Part shown: one piece after another, positions 46,640-57,195 of the stretch
Layout of the letters: each line of letters begins with the position of its first letter
How positions within the stretch are numbered: position 1 is the stretch's first letter
Origin: Phanerodontia chrysosporium
Lineage: Eukaryota; Basidiomycota; Agaricomycetes; Polyporales; Phanerochaetaceae
Assembly (NCBI GenBank): GCA_001910725.1
Contig: MJGA01000004.1
Coordinates: 1,302,001-1,366,000 of the forward strand
Direction: 5' to 3'
Length of the DNA: 64,000 nucleotides
Made by a program: the position numbers and the translations under genes
Notes under the pieces: model-generated
Databases searched by the model: none
What the model was told of the DNA's origin: nothing
What the model saw: only the letters and a program-made list of their open reading frames with translations

Positions 46640-46932
46640 AGCCAACCTACTCCACCTTTGGTGGCCTAGGTTATTGCTTTGGGTTCTGGGGGCTTGTTTG
46701 AACAAGTGCTTTTGCGCTTTGTTCAGTTTTCTGCCGATCCACAGGCGTAAGTGGGCACTATAGTACCTTTTTAGGTACAGACAGGGGAACGTGGTGTAAC
46801 CCACCTCAGAGGGCTTTGCCTGCGGACGAGTAACCCCTGTTGTAGTGCTGGACCAAGGGTGTAATACCCTGTCCAACCAGTTTTAGCTGTGTGGCGTGGA
46901 AACCCACAGTAATACCCCTTTCTCTTCGTTGA

Positions 46933-47748
46933 GGGTTGGCTGACAGGAAAGCATTGTGCTTTGCCTGTGTGGAGAAGTTTTCTGGCTTGTGTACACAGGC
47001 TGACCCGTGTTTACTAGTGCCTAAAGCTGCTAAGAACCGTTTTGTCCTTGCTAAGGACGAGAGCTCTGGCAAACCCTTGCTTGAGCGCATCAAGATCTCG
47101 AACCTTCACTGCTTCAAAGACGTTGGGAAGCCACGCCCTGCGTACAAACCTCGCACTACACCCTACACCCCTGTCCCCGGTCGTCGTGAAAGGCTTGCTC
47201 GTGAAGCAGACTTGAACGACTTCAAGCACCAGCTTCAGCTCGAAGACTATCGCAACGAACAGCGCAAGCGCCGCCTACTTGATCGCATCGCGAACGCCCC
47301 TCCCCCTCTCCCCCTCATCAAGCGTATTGAACCTCCCCCTACTCCCCCTATCGAAGTCAAACCCATTCCCAAGGACCTTCGCTTTCACACCAACACTCAG
47401 GTCCATCAGCTGCGCGACTACGGACGAAAGTTCAACGGCGCCCTTAACCACTTGGGTCCGTTCTTTCAGAAGCTAGACGAGCAGCGTTTTCGAGTTGGGT
47501 TGACTGAACACGAGCTCTACATCTTGGGCTTGTTCAAGGAGAGGTTCGACAACATTCGCAAACACCTTCAGACCATCGTCGAGACGAAGGAGTACACCAC
47601 GAGGGAGTGGAAGAAGATTTCGAGGGATTTGAAGAAGGCAGGCGCACATAGCTTCGCTGAGCTTAAGCCACGCTTCGCCGAGCATTGCAGGGAGCTGATT
47701 CAGGAGTTGGGTGAAGATTGGTTGTTTTTGGAGAAGAACCTCGATTAG
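46933..47748 (+). CDS. ORF-A of E2, unknown product, no AUG
   Basis: Open from 46933 (after TGA) to TAG at 47748, about 270 codons, with no ATG in any position. A good 3' splice site (ctgacag at 46946) lies at the start. The product is basic and helical, with a Pro stretch (PPPLPLIKRIEPPPTPPIEV). Its last third aligns loosely with E1 ORF-A: IRKHLQTIVETKEYTTREWK against IRNELSRLAPTTTFKEWHQY, then SFAELKPRF against SFIGLRRNF. A near-cognate start (TTG 46936, or another) is required if it is made. Function unknown. Confidence 0.7.
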   Translation, partial: GLADRKALCFACVEKFSGLCTQADPCLLVPKAAKNRFVLAKDESSGKPLLERIKISNLHCFKDVGKPRPAYKPRTTPYTPVPGRRERLAREADLNDFKHQLQLEDYRNEQRKRRLLDRIANAPPPLPLIKRIEPPPTPPIEVKPIPKDLRFHTNTQVHQLRDYGRKFNGALNHLGPFFQKLDEQRFRVGLTEHELYILGLFKERFDNIRKHLQTIVETKEYTTREWKKISRDLKKAGAHSFAELKPRFAEHCRELIQELGEDWLFLEKNLD

Positions 47749-47777
47749 TTTTTGTATCTGCGCGTTTTTGAATCAAG

Positions 47778-49358
47778 ATGTCGCTCAATTCAAATCCTGT
47801 TGACTTTGGTTTGCGTTCTGCTTCGAGTTCAAGTGGCATGGACCCTTGGGGAGCGTTAGAACTTGGCTCTATAGCTGAGGGAGGCCCCACCCCAGTTTTG
47901 GCCGCTGCGCCGCTTTCGACCTCTTACGAAGAGTACAGCCAGTCATGGGTACAAGCCGCTCAGGAAGGACTGACTCCTGGCGACTTTAAGGCCCTTGTTG
48001 ACAGCCTGGGTAACTGGGTAAAGGCTGAGATAGCTCAAGTAAGGTCGGAAATGGGTTCAGAAGTCCTTCGCTTGAAGGAAGCCCTTCGCAAACGCAAAAC
48101 CGAGGCCAAAACACTTCAGGAGCAGATAGACACTCTTGAGCAGACTAGACAGCACTTGTCTGCGCAGATAGCAGAGGCTCAGAACCAAAATCGCATTTTG
48201 CAGAACGCTATGCAGGTGCTGAAGCAGGAGAACGAGAGCTTAAAAGTGTTGGTTCAGCAAGGCACTAGTGGAGGCAACGTTGGGTTGTCTCAGTCTTTGT
48301 TCCCTACCATGAAGGAGCCTGACACCTTTAATGGTGATAAGGCTAGCAAGCTGGATGACTGGCTCGAGTCGATGGCACTCTGGTTGCGCCACCGTGGCGT
48401 AATGGACGACGAAAAGAAGATAGAGATGGCGATGACTTACCTGCGAGGTTCAGCAAAGAAGGTCATGCAAGAGTACTTCGACAAGGTGGCAGACTCAAAG
48501 CCCCTTGGTACTTGGACCAACTTTGTGAACGAACTCCAGAAAGGATTCCAACAGACCGACAAGAAGGACAGGGCAAGGGCAGAGTTTGAGCAGCTGGTCA
48601 GCAAGAAAGGAACGAACGAAAAGACTTTCAACGAGTTTGCTGCTCGTTTCCGTTCGCTGGCTCGCCAAACTGGCTTCTCCAACGAAGAACTGTTGGTCAA
48701 AGCCTATGCCCATACCCCTCGTGCCGCTGCCGATGTACTGGCAGCCCGTGGTCGCGCTCAGTGGGCTACGACCTGGGATGGTTGGTTGAAGGATGTTCAG
48801 GAGATTCTGCAGGATCAACGTCTCTTGACGGGCACCGTACTTTCTGGACAGCCTCAGTCGTCGAAAGACCCTGACGCTATGGATGTCGACGCCTTGAAGA
48901 AGGGCTCAGCCCAGGGCAAAGGCAAGACAGTCAAAGTTCAGAAGGTTGCCATGTCGTTCGAGGAGGCGAAGAAGAAAGGCTGCTGCGCTCAGTGTGGAGG
49001 CAAAGGCCATATTGCCAAGGAGTGTCCATCGAAGAAGAACAACTCAGGTTCTTCGACGTCGTCGAGTAAAACCACCAATGCACTGGTGGCCAGTTCATCA
49101 AAGGCTTCGCCTTCAAAGGGAAAGGAGAAGGATAAGGGCTCTCGCCACACGAAGAACAGTGTGCGCGAGGTGTACGCCAGCGACTCGGAGAGATTCCAGG
49201 AGGTAGCCTCTGACGAGGAGTCGAGCTCGGACAGCTCAGAAGAAGAAGATACCCCCAAGACCAAGCAAAAGAAGAAGTCGTCTTCGAAGGAGAAGGCGCA
49301 GAAGATTAACCGCATGGTGTTCTCAGACGATGAGGATTTTCTGCAGGGACCGATGTAG
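47778..49358 (+). CDS. gag: E2 Gag
   Basis: 526 codons. The ATG at 47778 is the first ATG after the predicted RNA start. Central coiled coil (LQEQIDTLEQTRQHLSAQIA), the retrotransposon gag helical domain (FNGDKASKLDDWLESMALWL), CCHC zinc knuckle CAQCGGKGHIAKEC and an acidic Ser tail. Ends with TAG at 49356-49358. Confidence 0.95.
   Translation: MSLNSNPVDFGLRSASSSSGMDPWGALELGSIAEGGPTPVLAAAPLSTSYEEYSQSWVQAAQEGLTPGDFKALVDSLGNWVKAEIAQVRSEMGSEVLRLKEALRKRKTEAKTLQEQIDTLEQTRQHLSAQIAEAQNQNRILQNAMQVLKQENESLKVLVQQGTSGGNVGLSQSLFPTMKEPDTFNGDKASKLDDWLESMALWLRHRGVMDDEKKIEMAMTYLRGSAKKVMQEYFDKVADSKPLGTWTNFVNELQKGFQQTDKKDRARAEFEQLVSKKGTNEKTFNEFAARFRSLARQTGFSNEELLVKAYAHTPRAAADVLAARGRAQWATTWDGWLKDVQEILQDQRLLTGTVLSGQPQSSKDPDAMDVDALKKGSAQGKGKTVKVQKVAMSFEEAKKKGCCAQCGGKGHIAKECPSKKNNSGSSTSSSKTTNALVASSSKASPSKGKEKDKGSRHTKNSVREVYASDSERFQEVASDEESSSDSSEEEDTPKTKQKKKSSSKEKAQKINRMVFSDDEDFLQGPM
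49334..49340 (+). promoter_or_regulatory. Candidate -1 frameshift site, E2 gag-pol
   Basis: G GAT TTT read in the gag frame, 15 nt before the gag stop. The pol frame (-1) opens directly here after TGA at 49331-49333. GGAUUUU is the shifty heptamer used by a dianthovirus. Confidence 0.65.
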
Positions 49359-51035
49359 AGTCTGCGACATCTGGTCCGTTTTTAGATTTTCTTTACCCTC
49401 CCGACTCAGTAGAATGTATTAGATCAGTTTTGGAATCGAGAAAAGTCTCTAGTTTACCCTCTAAATCGAGCTTTATCGTTCCAGTAACTTTGAGTCAGGG
49501 TAAGGAAATCAGAGTGCAGACTACCGCGCTGGTTGATTCGGGGGCCTATGCTGTGTTCATTAGCCATCGCTTCGTCAAGAAGCATAAGCTGAAGACGAAC
49601 CAGCTGGCCAGGGAGATACGCGTTTATAACACAGATGGCTCCAGGAACAAGTGTGGCAGTATTGAGGAGTATGCTTGGCTCGACATAGCCGTAGGGGACC
49701 ATGTCTCCAGACAAGCATGCCTCATTACAGATCTGGGTGGAAAGGACATGTTCCTCGGCTTTAGCTACTTGAAGAAGCATAATCCTGAGATAGATTGGGA
49801 TAAGGGCGAGTGGAAGTACTCCAGATGCCCAGATTCTTGTCGCTTTACCAGCCACAAGGCTCAAGTAGCACAAGCAGAGCTCGAAGAACCTATGGATGAG
49901 GACTTCGAGGAGGAAGAAGAGGAGCCTTGGCTTCAGTGGGTCGACCCTTCCACTCCAGATGGCTGCGTTTTGGCAGTAACCTGCCGGAAGATCGCAGCGA
50001 TGTGCAGTATTCGTTCGCTGGAGGGAATCGAGGGCTGGGAGCAGCTTGTCCCTGCACAGTATCAGGACTACGGGGACGTGTTTTCGAAGCGTGCAAGCGA
50101 ACGGCTACCCGTACGAAAGCCTTACGACCACGCTGTCGAGTTCATCGATGGAGCTACCCTACCTCAATCAGCTCGTAATTACTCGCTGTCGCCAGAAGAG
50201 AGGAATTCTCTGGACGAGTGGATTCAGGAGAATCTCGCCAAGGGATACATCAGACCGAGTAAATCCCCGCTGGCAGCACCAGTCTTTTTCGTGAAGAAGA
50301 AGGATGGTTCATTGCGCTTGGTGCAAGATTACAGAAAGCTGAACGAAGTCGTCAAGAAAGACCGCTTCCCTATACCCAAGATCTCAGACCTTATAGATCG
50401 ACTATCTAAGGCCAGTATATACACCAAGATTGACCTTAGATGGGGGTATAACAACGTCAGAATCAAGGAAGGAGACGAGTGGAAGCTGGCCTTCATCACA
50501 CCCTTTGATTTATACGAACCTACAGTGATGTTCTTCGGCCTCAGCAATGCACCAGCAACCTTTCAGCGCATGATGAACCATATTCTCGATGATCTGATTC
50601 GAGAAGGGCATGTCATGGTCTACTTAGACGACATTCTCATCTTCATGAATGACTTGGACCACCATCGGCGATTAGTTCGCGAGGTATTGCAGTGACTACG
50701 CGACAACGACCTGTTCGCTAAGCCAGAAAAATGCTTCTTCGAGACGGATAGCATTGAATACCTCGGAATGATCATCAGCAAGGGGTCGGTTCAGATGGAT
50801 CCATCGAAGGTAGATGGCGTTTTATCTTGGCCCATACCCAAAAGGGTCAAAGATGTCCAGGCTTTCCTGGGTTTTGCCAACTTCTACCGACGGTTTATTC
50901 GAGACTTTGGCAAGGTTGTTCGCCCATTGTCAGAGCTTACCCGCAAAGGCAAAGAGTGGGAATGGGGGCCTGAGCAGCAGGATGCCTTCGAGACGCTCAA
51001 GAGAGCGTTCACTACTGCGCCTATTCTCAAGATTC
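49341..51035 (+). pseudogene. pol: E2 Pol, first part: protease and reverse transcriptase
   Basis: Pol frame continues from the slip site with no needed ATG. Aspartic protease DSGAYAVFI; RT with YIRPSKSPLAAPVFFVKKKD and the catalytic YLDD (MVYLDDILIFMND); RNase H starts. TGA at 50693-50695 replaces an expected Arg codon (EVLQ-stop-LRDNDLFAKPE), then the frame stays open to the E1 insertion at 51035. Continues at 58739. Confidence 0.9.
51031..51035. repeat. Target duplication of E1 (gattc), left
   Basis: gattc repeated at 58734-58738, in E2 pol. Confidence 0.9.
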
Positions 51036-51730
51036 TGTCGCGGAGCGAAGGCTCAACGCTACACGAGGGAGCACGAATGGGGAGGTCGACGAGATGGCGC
51101 AGCGGAGCGGGTCACGCAGCGACGAACGGTTTGTGCAACTGTCCGTATTGACCAAGTTGTATTAGTGTTTGTATGCTACAGTACAAACGACGGGCTTACC
51201 TGTCCGTATTGACCAAGAGGTCGAGATGACGGACAGGAGCGAGGAGTGCTACTCTTATATACTACAGGAGTTCAGGGCAGGCTGTACGATTACATAAGCT
51301 AATGGGCAGTGCTCGACATAGCCGACGAGGCTGCGACGCGGGCTGCGCGGCGAGGCTGTGCTGGGGCTATGTCACAAGGCTGTATCAGCTGGCAGTGTCT
51401 CGAGGCTGCGTCGGGCCGAGGCTGTGTCATCAGGCTGATCAGCTCGGCGTGTCTCGGTGAGGGGAGTCATCAGGGATGACAGTGCCTCCTTGGCGATCCG
51501 GGGAACCGGTTGCAAGGCAGACCGGTGATCCGGGCGGTGTCTGAGCGCGCAGCGGGATGCGCTGGCGTCTAGGGGTGATGCGCTATCAGGGCGCTGGCGC
51601 TGAGTGGCCAGGCGCTGAGTGTGGGCGGCTAGGACTCCAGACGGCGCGAGGGCTGCTCGCCCGTTGGATTAATCGAGGAAAATAGCCAAAAATCGGCGAA
51701 AAATAGGGCAGCACCGTCACATCCGTGACA
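51036..51730 (-). repeat. 3' LTR of E1
   Basis: 695 nt, sense strand tgtcacggatg...gctccgcgaca. Differs from the 5' LTR at tens of positions, concentrated in the U5 end. Confidence 0.93.
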
Positions 51731-51733
51731 TTA

Positions 51734-51743
51734 CCCCCCTCCT
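51734..51743 (-). promoter_or_regulatory. Polypurine tract of E1
   Basis: aggagggggg then taa before the LTR (read on the minus strand). Confidence 0.7.
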
Positions 51744-51768
51744 AAAACCGAGCGTCCTCGCGAGGTCG

Positions 51769-54700
51769 TCAGATGTGGCGCCCCTCTTCCCAATCGAGAT
51801 CGGCCTTAGCGCGATCGGAGGCAGGAAGGAGAGAGACGTCGACTTCGGTGACGAACGGGCGAAAAGAGGCGGCAAGGGCTTCGAAGGCGGTGGCAGCGAG
51901 CTTGCGGGGCACTTCCGGATTTTTGCGATGGAATTTGTTGACTAGGGCCTTGGCGTGCTTGAGGTTGTCTGCCTTTTCCCACGTGTCGCCGACTTGGCCG
52001 TAGCCTTTCCAGCGGACCTTATACTGCAGTTGGCGGCGGTATATGCGGCTGTCGAGGATCTTCTCGACGACGTATTCTTCTTCGCCGGCAACCTTGACAG
52101 GTTTGGGAGGCAGAGGCTTCTCGACGCCCTGATCGTGCCACGGGCTGAGGCGGTTGACGTGGAAAACCGGGTGGATTTTCAGCCAGCTCGGGAGCTCGAG
52201 CCGATAGTCCAGATCGCCGATCTTTTCCAGAACCTTAAACGGGCCCAGCTGGCGAGGGCCGAGCTTGGGCGAAGGCTGATCGATGCTGAGGTCCTTCGTG
52301 CTGAGCCAAACCTGATCGCCGACTTTAAAGGAGTGGGCGCGTTTCTTTGCGGCCTCGTACTCTTCTTTCATGCGGGCTTTGGTTAGGCGCAGGGCAGCTT
52401 CGGCCTCTTTGCGAACGTGAGCCATGCGATCCAGGCGCTCATCGAGGGCGGGGACCTTGGTGTGTTTTCCGGCCGGGATCGTGAAGTCCGGCGTGTAGCC
52501 GTAAATAATCTCGAAGGGCGTGCGCTCGGTAGCACTGGACACGTGTGAGTTCAGGGTGAACTCGGCCATCGGGAGCCAATCGACCCAGTCGTCTTGGCGC
52601 TGGGAGACGAAGAGACGCAGGAATTTCTCGACTTCCTGGTTCTTGCGCTCGACCTTGCCGTTGCCTTCGGGGTGATATGCCGTGGTGAGACCAGTAGCGA
52701 TGCCGAGGCGCTTGTATAGCGCTCGCATGTACTGAGCTGCAAACTGTGGCCCGCGATCGGAGAAGATCTTGCGCGGGAGTCCGTGGAGGCGAAAGATGTC
52801 GGTATAATGGACGTCGCCCATGCCGGCAGCGGTGATCGTCGAGTCGACCGGCACAAGGTGGCACTGATCAGAATAGTGGTCCACGTAGACCGCGATCGAG
52901 TCCTTCTTGGTCTTGGCGTCACGTGGGAGCTGCGTGATGAGATCCACGCCGACGTGTTCCCAAGGCCCTGAAGGGACGTCGTGGGGCTGTAGGGTGGCTT
53001 TCGGATGCGGGGCGGACTTGTACCGTTGGCATTGATCGCAGCCGAGCACGTAGCGGCTGACGTCGGCGGAGATGCGCGGCCACCAATAGTACCGAGAGAC
53101 CAACTCGAGGGTGGTGTGCTTCCCAGGGTGTCCGGCAGTCGGCGCGTCATGGCAAGACTTGATGACGTCGTTGCGCAGCGCGGCACTGTTCGGCACGTAG
53201 ACTTTCCCATGGTAGTACAGAAGGCCGTTGTCTTCTTCCCATTCGAGAACGCCGTTGCGCAGCTTGCGGGGCCCCTTGGTCCGGAGAACCTGCAGAGCGT
53301 CTGCGACTTCCTTTTCCTTTTCGGAGCAGTCGCGAATGCACTTCTCGAGGGGGGAGGGGTTCGCGAAGACCGCCGTGGCGGCTATTTTAAACAGCTCTGG
53401 CTTCAATACTACCTGCGAGCGATTGTCTTCTTCGTCCGAGACGTGCAGCGAGGAGGGCCGGGAGAGCGGATCAGCGAGGAGATGCGTTTTGCCGGGGCAG
53501 TGGATGATGCGGAAGTCATACTCGGCGAGATAGGAGGCCCATCGGGCTTGTCACCGTGTGAGATTCTGCGCAGTCTTCCAATACTGGAGATTCTGATGAT
53601 TGGTCCAGATCTCAAAAGGCTCCGGGAGACCTTCGAGGAACTGGCGCCAGTCCTTGAGAGCTTCGATGATTGCAAGCATCTCACGGTCCCAGATCTCGTA
53701 GTTCCGCTCGGCGGGGCTCATGGTCTGCGAGCGATACGCGATTGGATGCCAGAGACCATCTTCAGGGTTGCGTTGGGCTATGACTCCTCCGGTGGCGTAG
53801 CCAGAAGCATCGGTCTCAACGCGAGTTGGCCGATCAATGCTCCACATGGCGAGCACGGGCTGAGTCGTGAAAGCGCGCTTGAGCGTCTCGAAGGCTTCTG
53901 CCTGTGCGGGACCCCAATTAAACGGAGTATCCTTCTTCGTCAGATCGTGCAGCGGGCGGCAGATCTTTGAGAAGTCTTTGATGAAACGGCGATAGAAGTT
54001 GGCGAACCCGACAAAGCCTCGTACGTCTTTGAGGTTCTTCGGGGTCGGCCACTCGGCTACTGCCTTAACCTTGCCGGGATCCATGCCGACTTGTCCTTCG
54101 CTGATGAGGAGCCCAAGATACTCGATCTCCGAGCGCTCGAACTCGCACTTTTCGGGCCGAAGGTACAGATCGTATTTAGCGAGGCGTGCCAGGACCTCGT
54201 GAACAATCTTCCGATGCGAAGCAAGATCGTTCGACCAGATGAGGATGTCGTCGAGGTAAACTGCGACCTTGCTCTCGGCGATGAGATCGGCGAAGATGTG
54301 GTTCATAAGGGCCTGGAACGTGGCGGGGCTGTTGCACAGACCGAAGTACATGACTCTGGGCTCGAAGAGACCGCGGTTGGTGACGAAGGCGGCTTTCCAC
54401 TCGTCACCTTCCTTAATCCGGACGTTGTTGTAGCCCCAACGGACGTCGAACTTGGTGAAGATTTTAGCGCCCTGGAGCTTCCCGATGATGTCGGAGGCGA
54501 GGGGAAGGGGGTAGCGATTCTTCACAGTGATGTCGTTGAGCTTGCGGTAATCCTGGATGAACCGGAGCTTGCCGTCCTTTTTCTTGATGAAGAAGACAGG
54601 GGAAGCGATCGGAGACTTGCTGGGGACGATGTAGCCCTTGGCGAGTGCGTCGTCGATGAACCGCTGTAGTTCCTCATTCTCGATTGGGGACATGGGGTAG

Positions 54701-55533
54701 ACCTTCGATTTGATCGATGCCGGAGCGTCCGGGACGAGATCTATCGCGTGGTCCCAGGGCTGATGCTTCGGAAGGCGGTGCGATTCTTCTTTGGAGAACA
54801 CCTTCTTGTGTCGGTGGTACTCCTTGGGGACCAGCTCTTCAAACGTCTTGGCGTACTTCTCGCGGTTGGCTTCGACAGCGATCGCTTGCGAGTAAGTGTA
54901 GCCGGCGAGGATCCAGACTTCGTCCTTGGCGTCCTCTACAATGCCTGTTCGAAGCCATTCACGGCGCTCGGAGCGATTGGCGTCAATCTGGTGGATACCG
55001 AAAACCGGGGTGTCCTCAGCTCCGCCGCGGAGCTGAAACTGGACATCTCCCGTTTCCCAGTCGATGTTCGGATTCCATTTCTTGAGCCACGGAAGTCCGA
55101 GGATGACGTTCTCGGGACCAATGTTCGTGACAAGAAACTCCTCCTTAAACGTGTATGAACCGACAGTCAGCTGGAGTCTGGCGCGATGCGTGATAGACCC
55201 TGCTTCGTTCCTAGTTCCGTCGATGTTGTACAGTGTGATTTCCCTTTTGAGCGGTACCGTGAGAATCTTGTGTTGCTTACAGAAATCCTCGTGGATGAAC
55301 AACGAAGTCGCACCGGAGTCAATCATTGCAGGTGTGCGAATAGTCTTATTGATCCCGGTGACCTTTATTGGTACACGATAGTGATTCGAAAAGGGGTCTA
55401 ATACTGATATGGTACATGAGCGGATGGTATCGGAAGTGTCCTGTGGTTCTACAGAAGGCGCCGGAGTTGAATCCGGGCTTGACGAAACGGGGACCGACGA
55501 TGCGGCGTCACTCCGGCCCCTTAAGCAAAACCC
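51769..55533 (-). pseudogene. pol: E1 Pol: protease, RT, RNase H, integrase, chromodomain
   Basis: -1 frame from the slip site at 55527-55533. Protease with MIDSGATSLFI; RT with YRKLNDITVKNRYPLPLASD and YLDDILIWSND; RNase H; integrase H-H-C-C (HDAPTAGHPGKHTT ... CDQCQRYK) and DDE parts (ISDRGPQF is here FSDRGPQF); C-terminal chromodomain VEKILDSRIYRRQLQYKVRW, GDTWEKADNLKHA. A single TGA at 53553-53551 lies in LTR-stop-QARWASY, where an Arg codon is expected; the frame is open on both sides. About 1250 codons overall. Confidence 0.92.
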
Positions 55534-56771
55534 CCGAGCTGCTTTTGTATCAGAGCCAGCTGATCATGGAGGGCGGCGAGCGCGGCGGCTTGGTCGTGAG
55601 ACGAGCTGCCAGAAGACGAGGAGGCTGGAGACGAGGAGTCCTGTGACGAGGTATCCGAAGACGAGGCGCGGACAGCGGCAGTAGCGGAGGCGGTTCTCGG
55701 CTTGCCCTCGAGGCGGGCACGACAGACGCGGGACCAGTGACCCTTTTTGCCGCAGTGGTTGCAAACCGAGTCGCGGTGCACGGGGTCCGTGGACTTGTGG
55801 GACTTCGAGCCGCAGACCTTGCAGCGATCCTTCATGACGGCGTCGAACTGGCGCTTGAGATCCGTGCCGGTGAGACACTTAAACAGCTCGTCGATGTTCG
55901 CGGCGTCGATGTCCATCGCGTTCGGGTCGCGGAAGGCGCGCGCCAACGAGCTAGCCGGAGTCGAGGACGTCTTGCCTTGCTGTGCCAAGAGATCCTGCGA
56001 GAGCTTGTCCTTTGACCGATCGACGGCGAAACCAGCGTTCTTGAGCTCGTCGTACGTCTCGGGGCCTTTGCCGGTGCTGGGGTTGACCATGTACGAGATC
56101 CGCTCGAGGTAGTCCTTGTTAAACTTCGTCCGTAGCCGGGCTGCCAGGTCTTCCGGAGTGAGCTTCGTGCGGCCGGCGAGGGCTTGGAACTCCGCAAAGA
56201 ACTCTGCGAACCGACGGTTGCCTTGCGTACATGCCTGCAGCTTGCTGAGAGCCTCGGCCTTCTCGTCCATGGGCTCGAACCGGTTCTTGAAAGCCTCCCA
56301 GAACGTAGCGCGAGAGCCGTCGAATATCTGAGTGCCGTCTGCCGCTTGCTCGATGTACTGCCGGGCCCATTCGGCCGCTTCATTCTGCATGAAGGAGAGA
56401 GCGCCGACGATCCACTTCTGGCCGTCTACCAAGATCTTGCCGGATTCGGGGTCCCGCTGGAGGTTGCCGTTGACGTCGCGCTTGCCGAATTTCTCCGGCT
56501 GTCCATCGGCGTAGATGCGATAGGCAGCGCGGAAGAGATGGGCCGTGTCCGAACCTTTTCCTTTGAATGGGACGGGCTTTTCGACGAAGGGGAGCTCCTT
56601 GTTGGCGTTGACCGTTGCGTTGACCGTTGACCGATTGGCGCCAATAGTTTGGGCCAGAGTGTTAATCGTGTTTGTGAGCTGCGTCATCGCCTGGGCCATT
56701 TGCAGGAGAGCAGCGGAGATGGGGTCGGGGGGAGCCGGGCCAGGAGGCGCTCCGTCGGGAGTGCTCGACAT
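55521..56771 (-). CDS. gag: E1 Gag
   Basis: 416 codons from ATG 56771, the first ATG after the predicted RNA start. Contains VPFKGKGSDTAHLFRAAYRI, the gag helical domain (FWEAFKNRFEPMDEKAEALS) and a zinc knuckle CNHCGKKGHWSRVC, preceded by a CKVCGSKSH half-knuckle. Ends in a Ser-rich tail and TAA at 55523-55521. Confidence 0.95.
   Translation of the reverse strand: MSSTPDGAPPGPAPPDPISAALLQMAQAMTQLTNTINTLAQTIGANRSTVNATVNANKELPFVEKPVPFKGKGSDTAHLFRAAYRIYADGQPEKFGKRDVNGNLQRDPESGKILVDGQKWIVGALSFMQNEAAEWARQYIEQAADGTQIFDGSRATFWEAFKNRFEPMDEKAEALSKLQACTQGNRRFAEFFAEFQALAGRTKLTPEDLAARLRTKFNKDYLERISYMVNPSTGKGPETYDELKNAGFAVDRSKDKLSQDLLAQQGKTSSTPASSLARAFRDPNAMDIDAANIDELFKCLTGTDLKRQFDAVMKDRCKVCGSKSHKSTDPVHRDSVCNHCGKKGHWSRVCRARLEGKPRTASATAAVRASSSDTSSQDSSSPASSSSGSSSHDQAAALAALHDQLALIQKQLGGFA
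55527..55533 (-). promoter_or_regulatory. Candidate -1 frameshift site, E1 gag-pol
   Basis: GGGTTTT, in frame G GGT TTT GCT TAA, a classical shifty heptamer a few bases before the gag stop. The -1 frame runs into pol without a stop. Confidence 0.8.
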
Positions 56772-57195
56772 ATTGGGGGGACGGGGAGTGTTGGCTCCTG
56801 ATTGAGCGCGGGAGAGATTAAACGGTGAGGGAGCGGGTTCGTGGTCGGAGAGGACGGAGCCGAGCGATGTCTCGGGGGACGAGTGGTGGCTGCTGTCCGG
56901 GGGACTGTGATCGGGAGTATTCGGAGTAGTGGCAGAGGCGCGGGCGAATTCTAGCCGTTGCGCGAAATGAGGGCGTTCGAACTGTGTTTCTCGGTTGCTG
57001 GGCGGAACCGGGAGTAGCGGAGGGGCAGTCTCTCGATAAGGGCAGGGCTGCTGACTGCACTCCCTGGCTTCTCGAGACCCGTTATTCTCCTCGACGTGGA
57101 GATCAGCAGGAGCAGTGACACCGTTCTCTGTAGTTCGCCCAAAGAAGTGCGGGCAGTTCGAACAATCGAAATCCAGAGCGACAGAAATGTATTAT

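Noticed and set aside
46627..46650. tRNA-primed PBS in E2
   Set aside because: I noticed no tRNA 3'-end complement, while the match to the predicted RNA start is exact; kept as self-priming pending tests.
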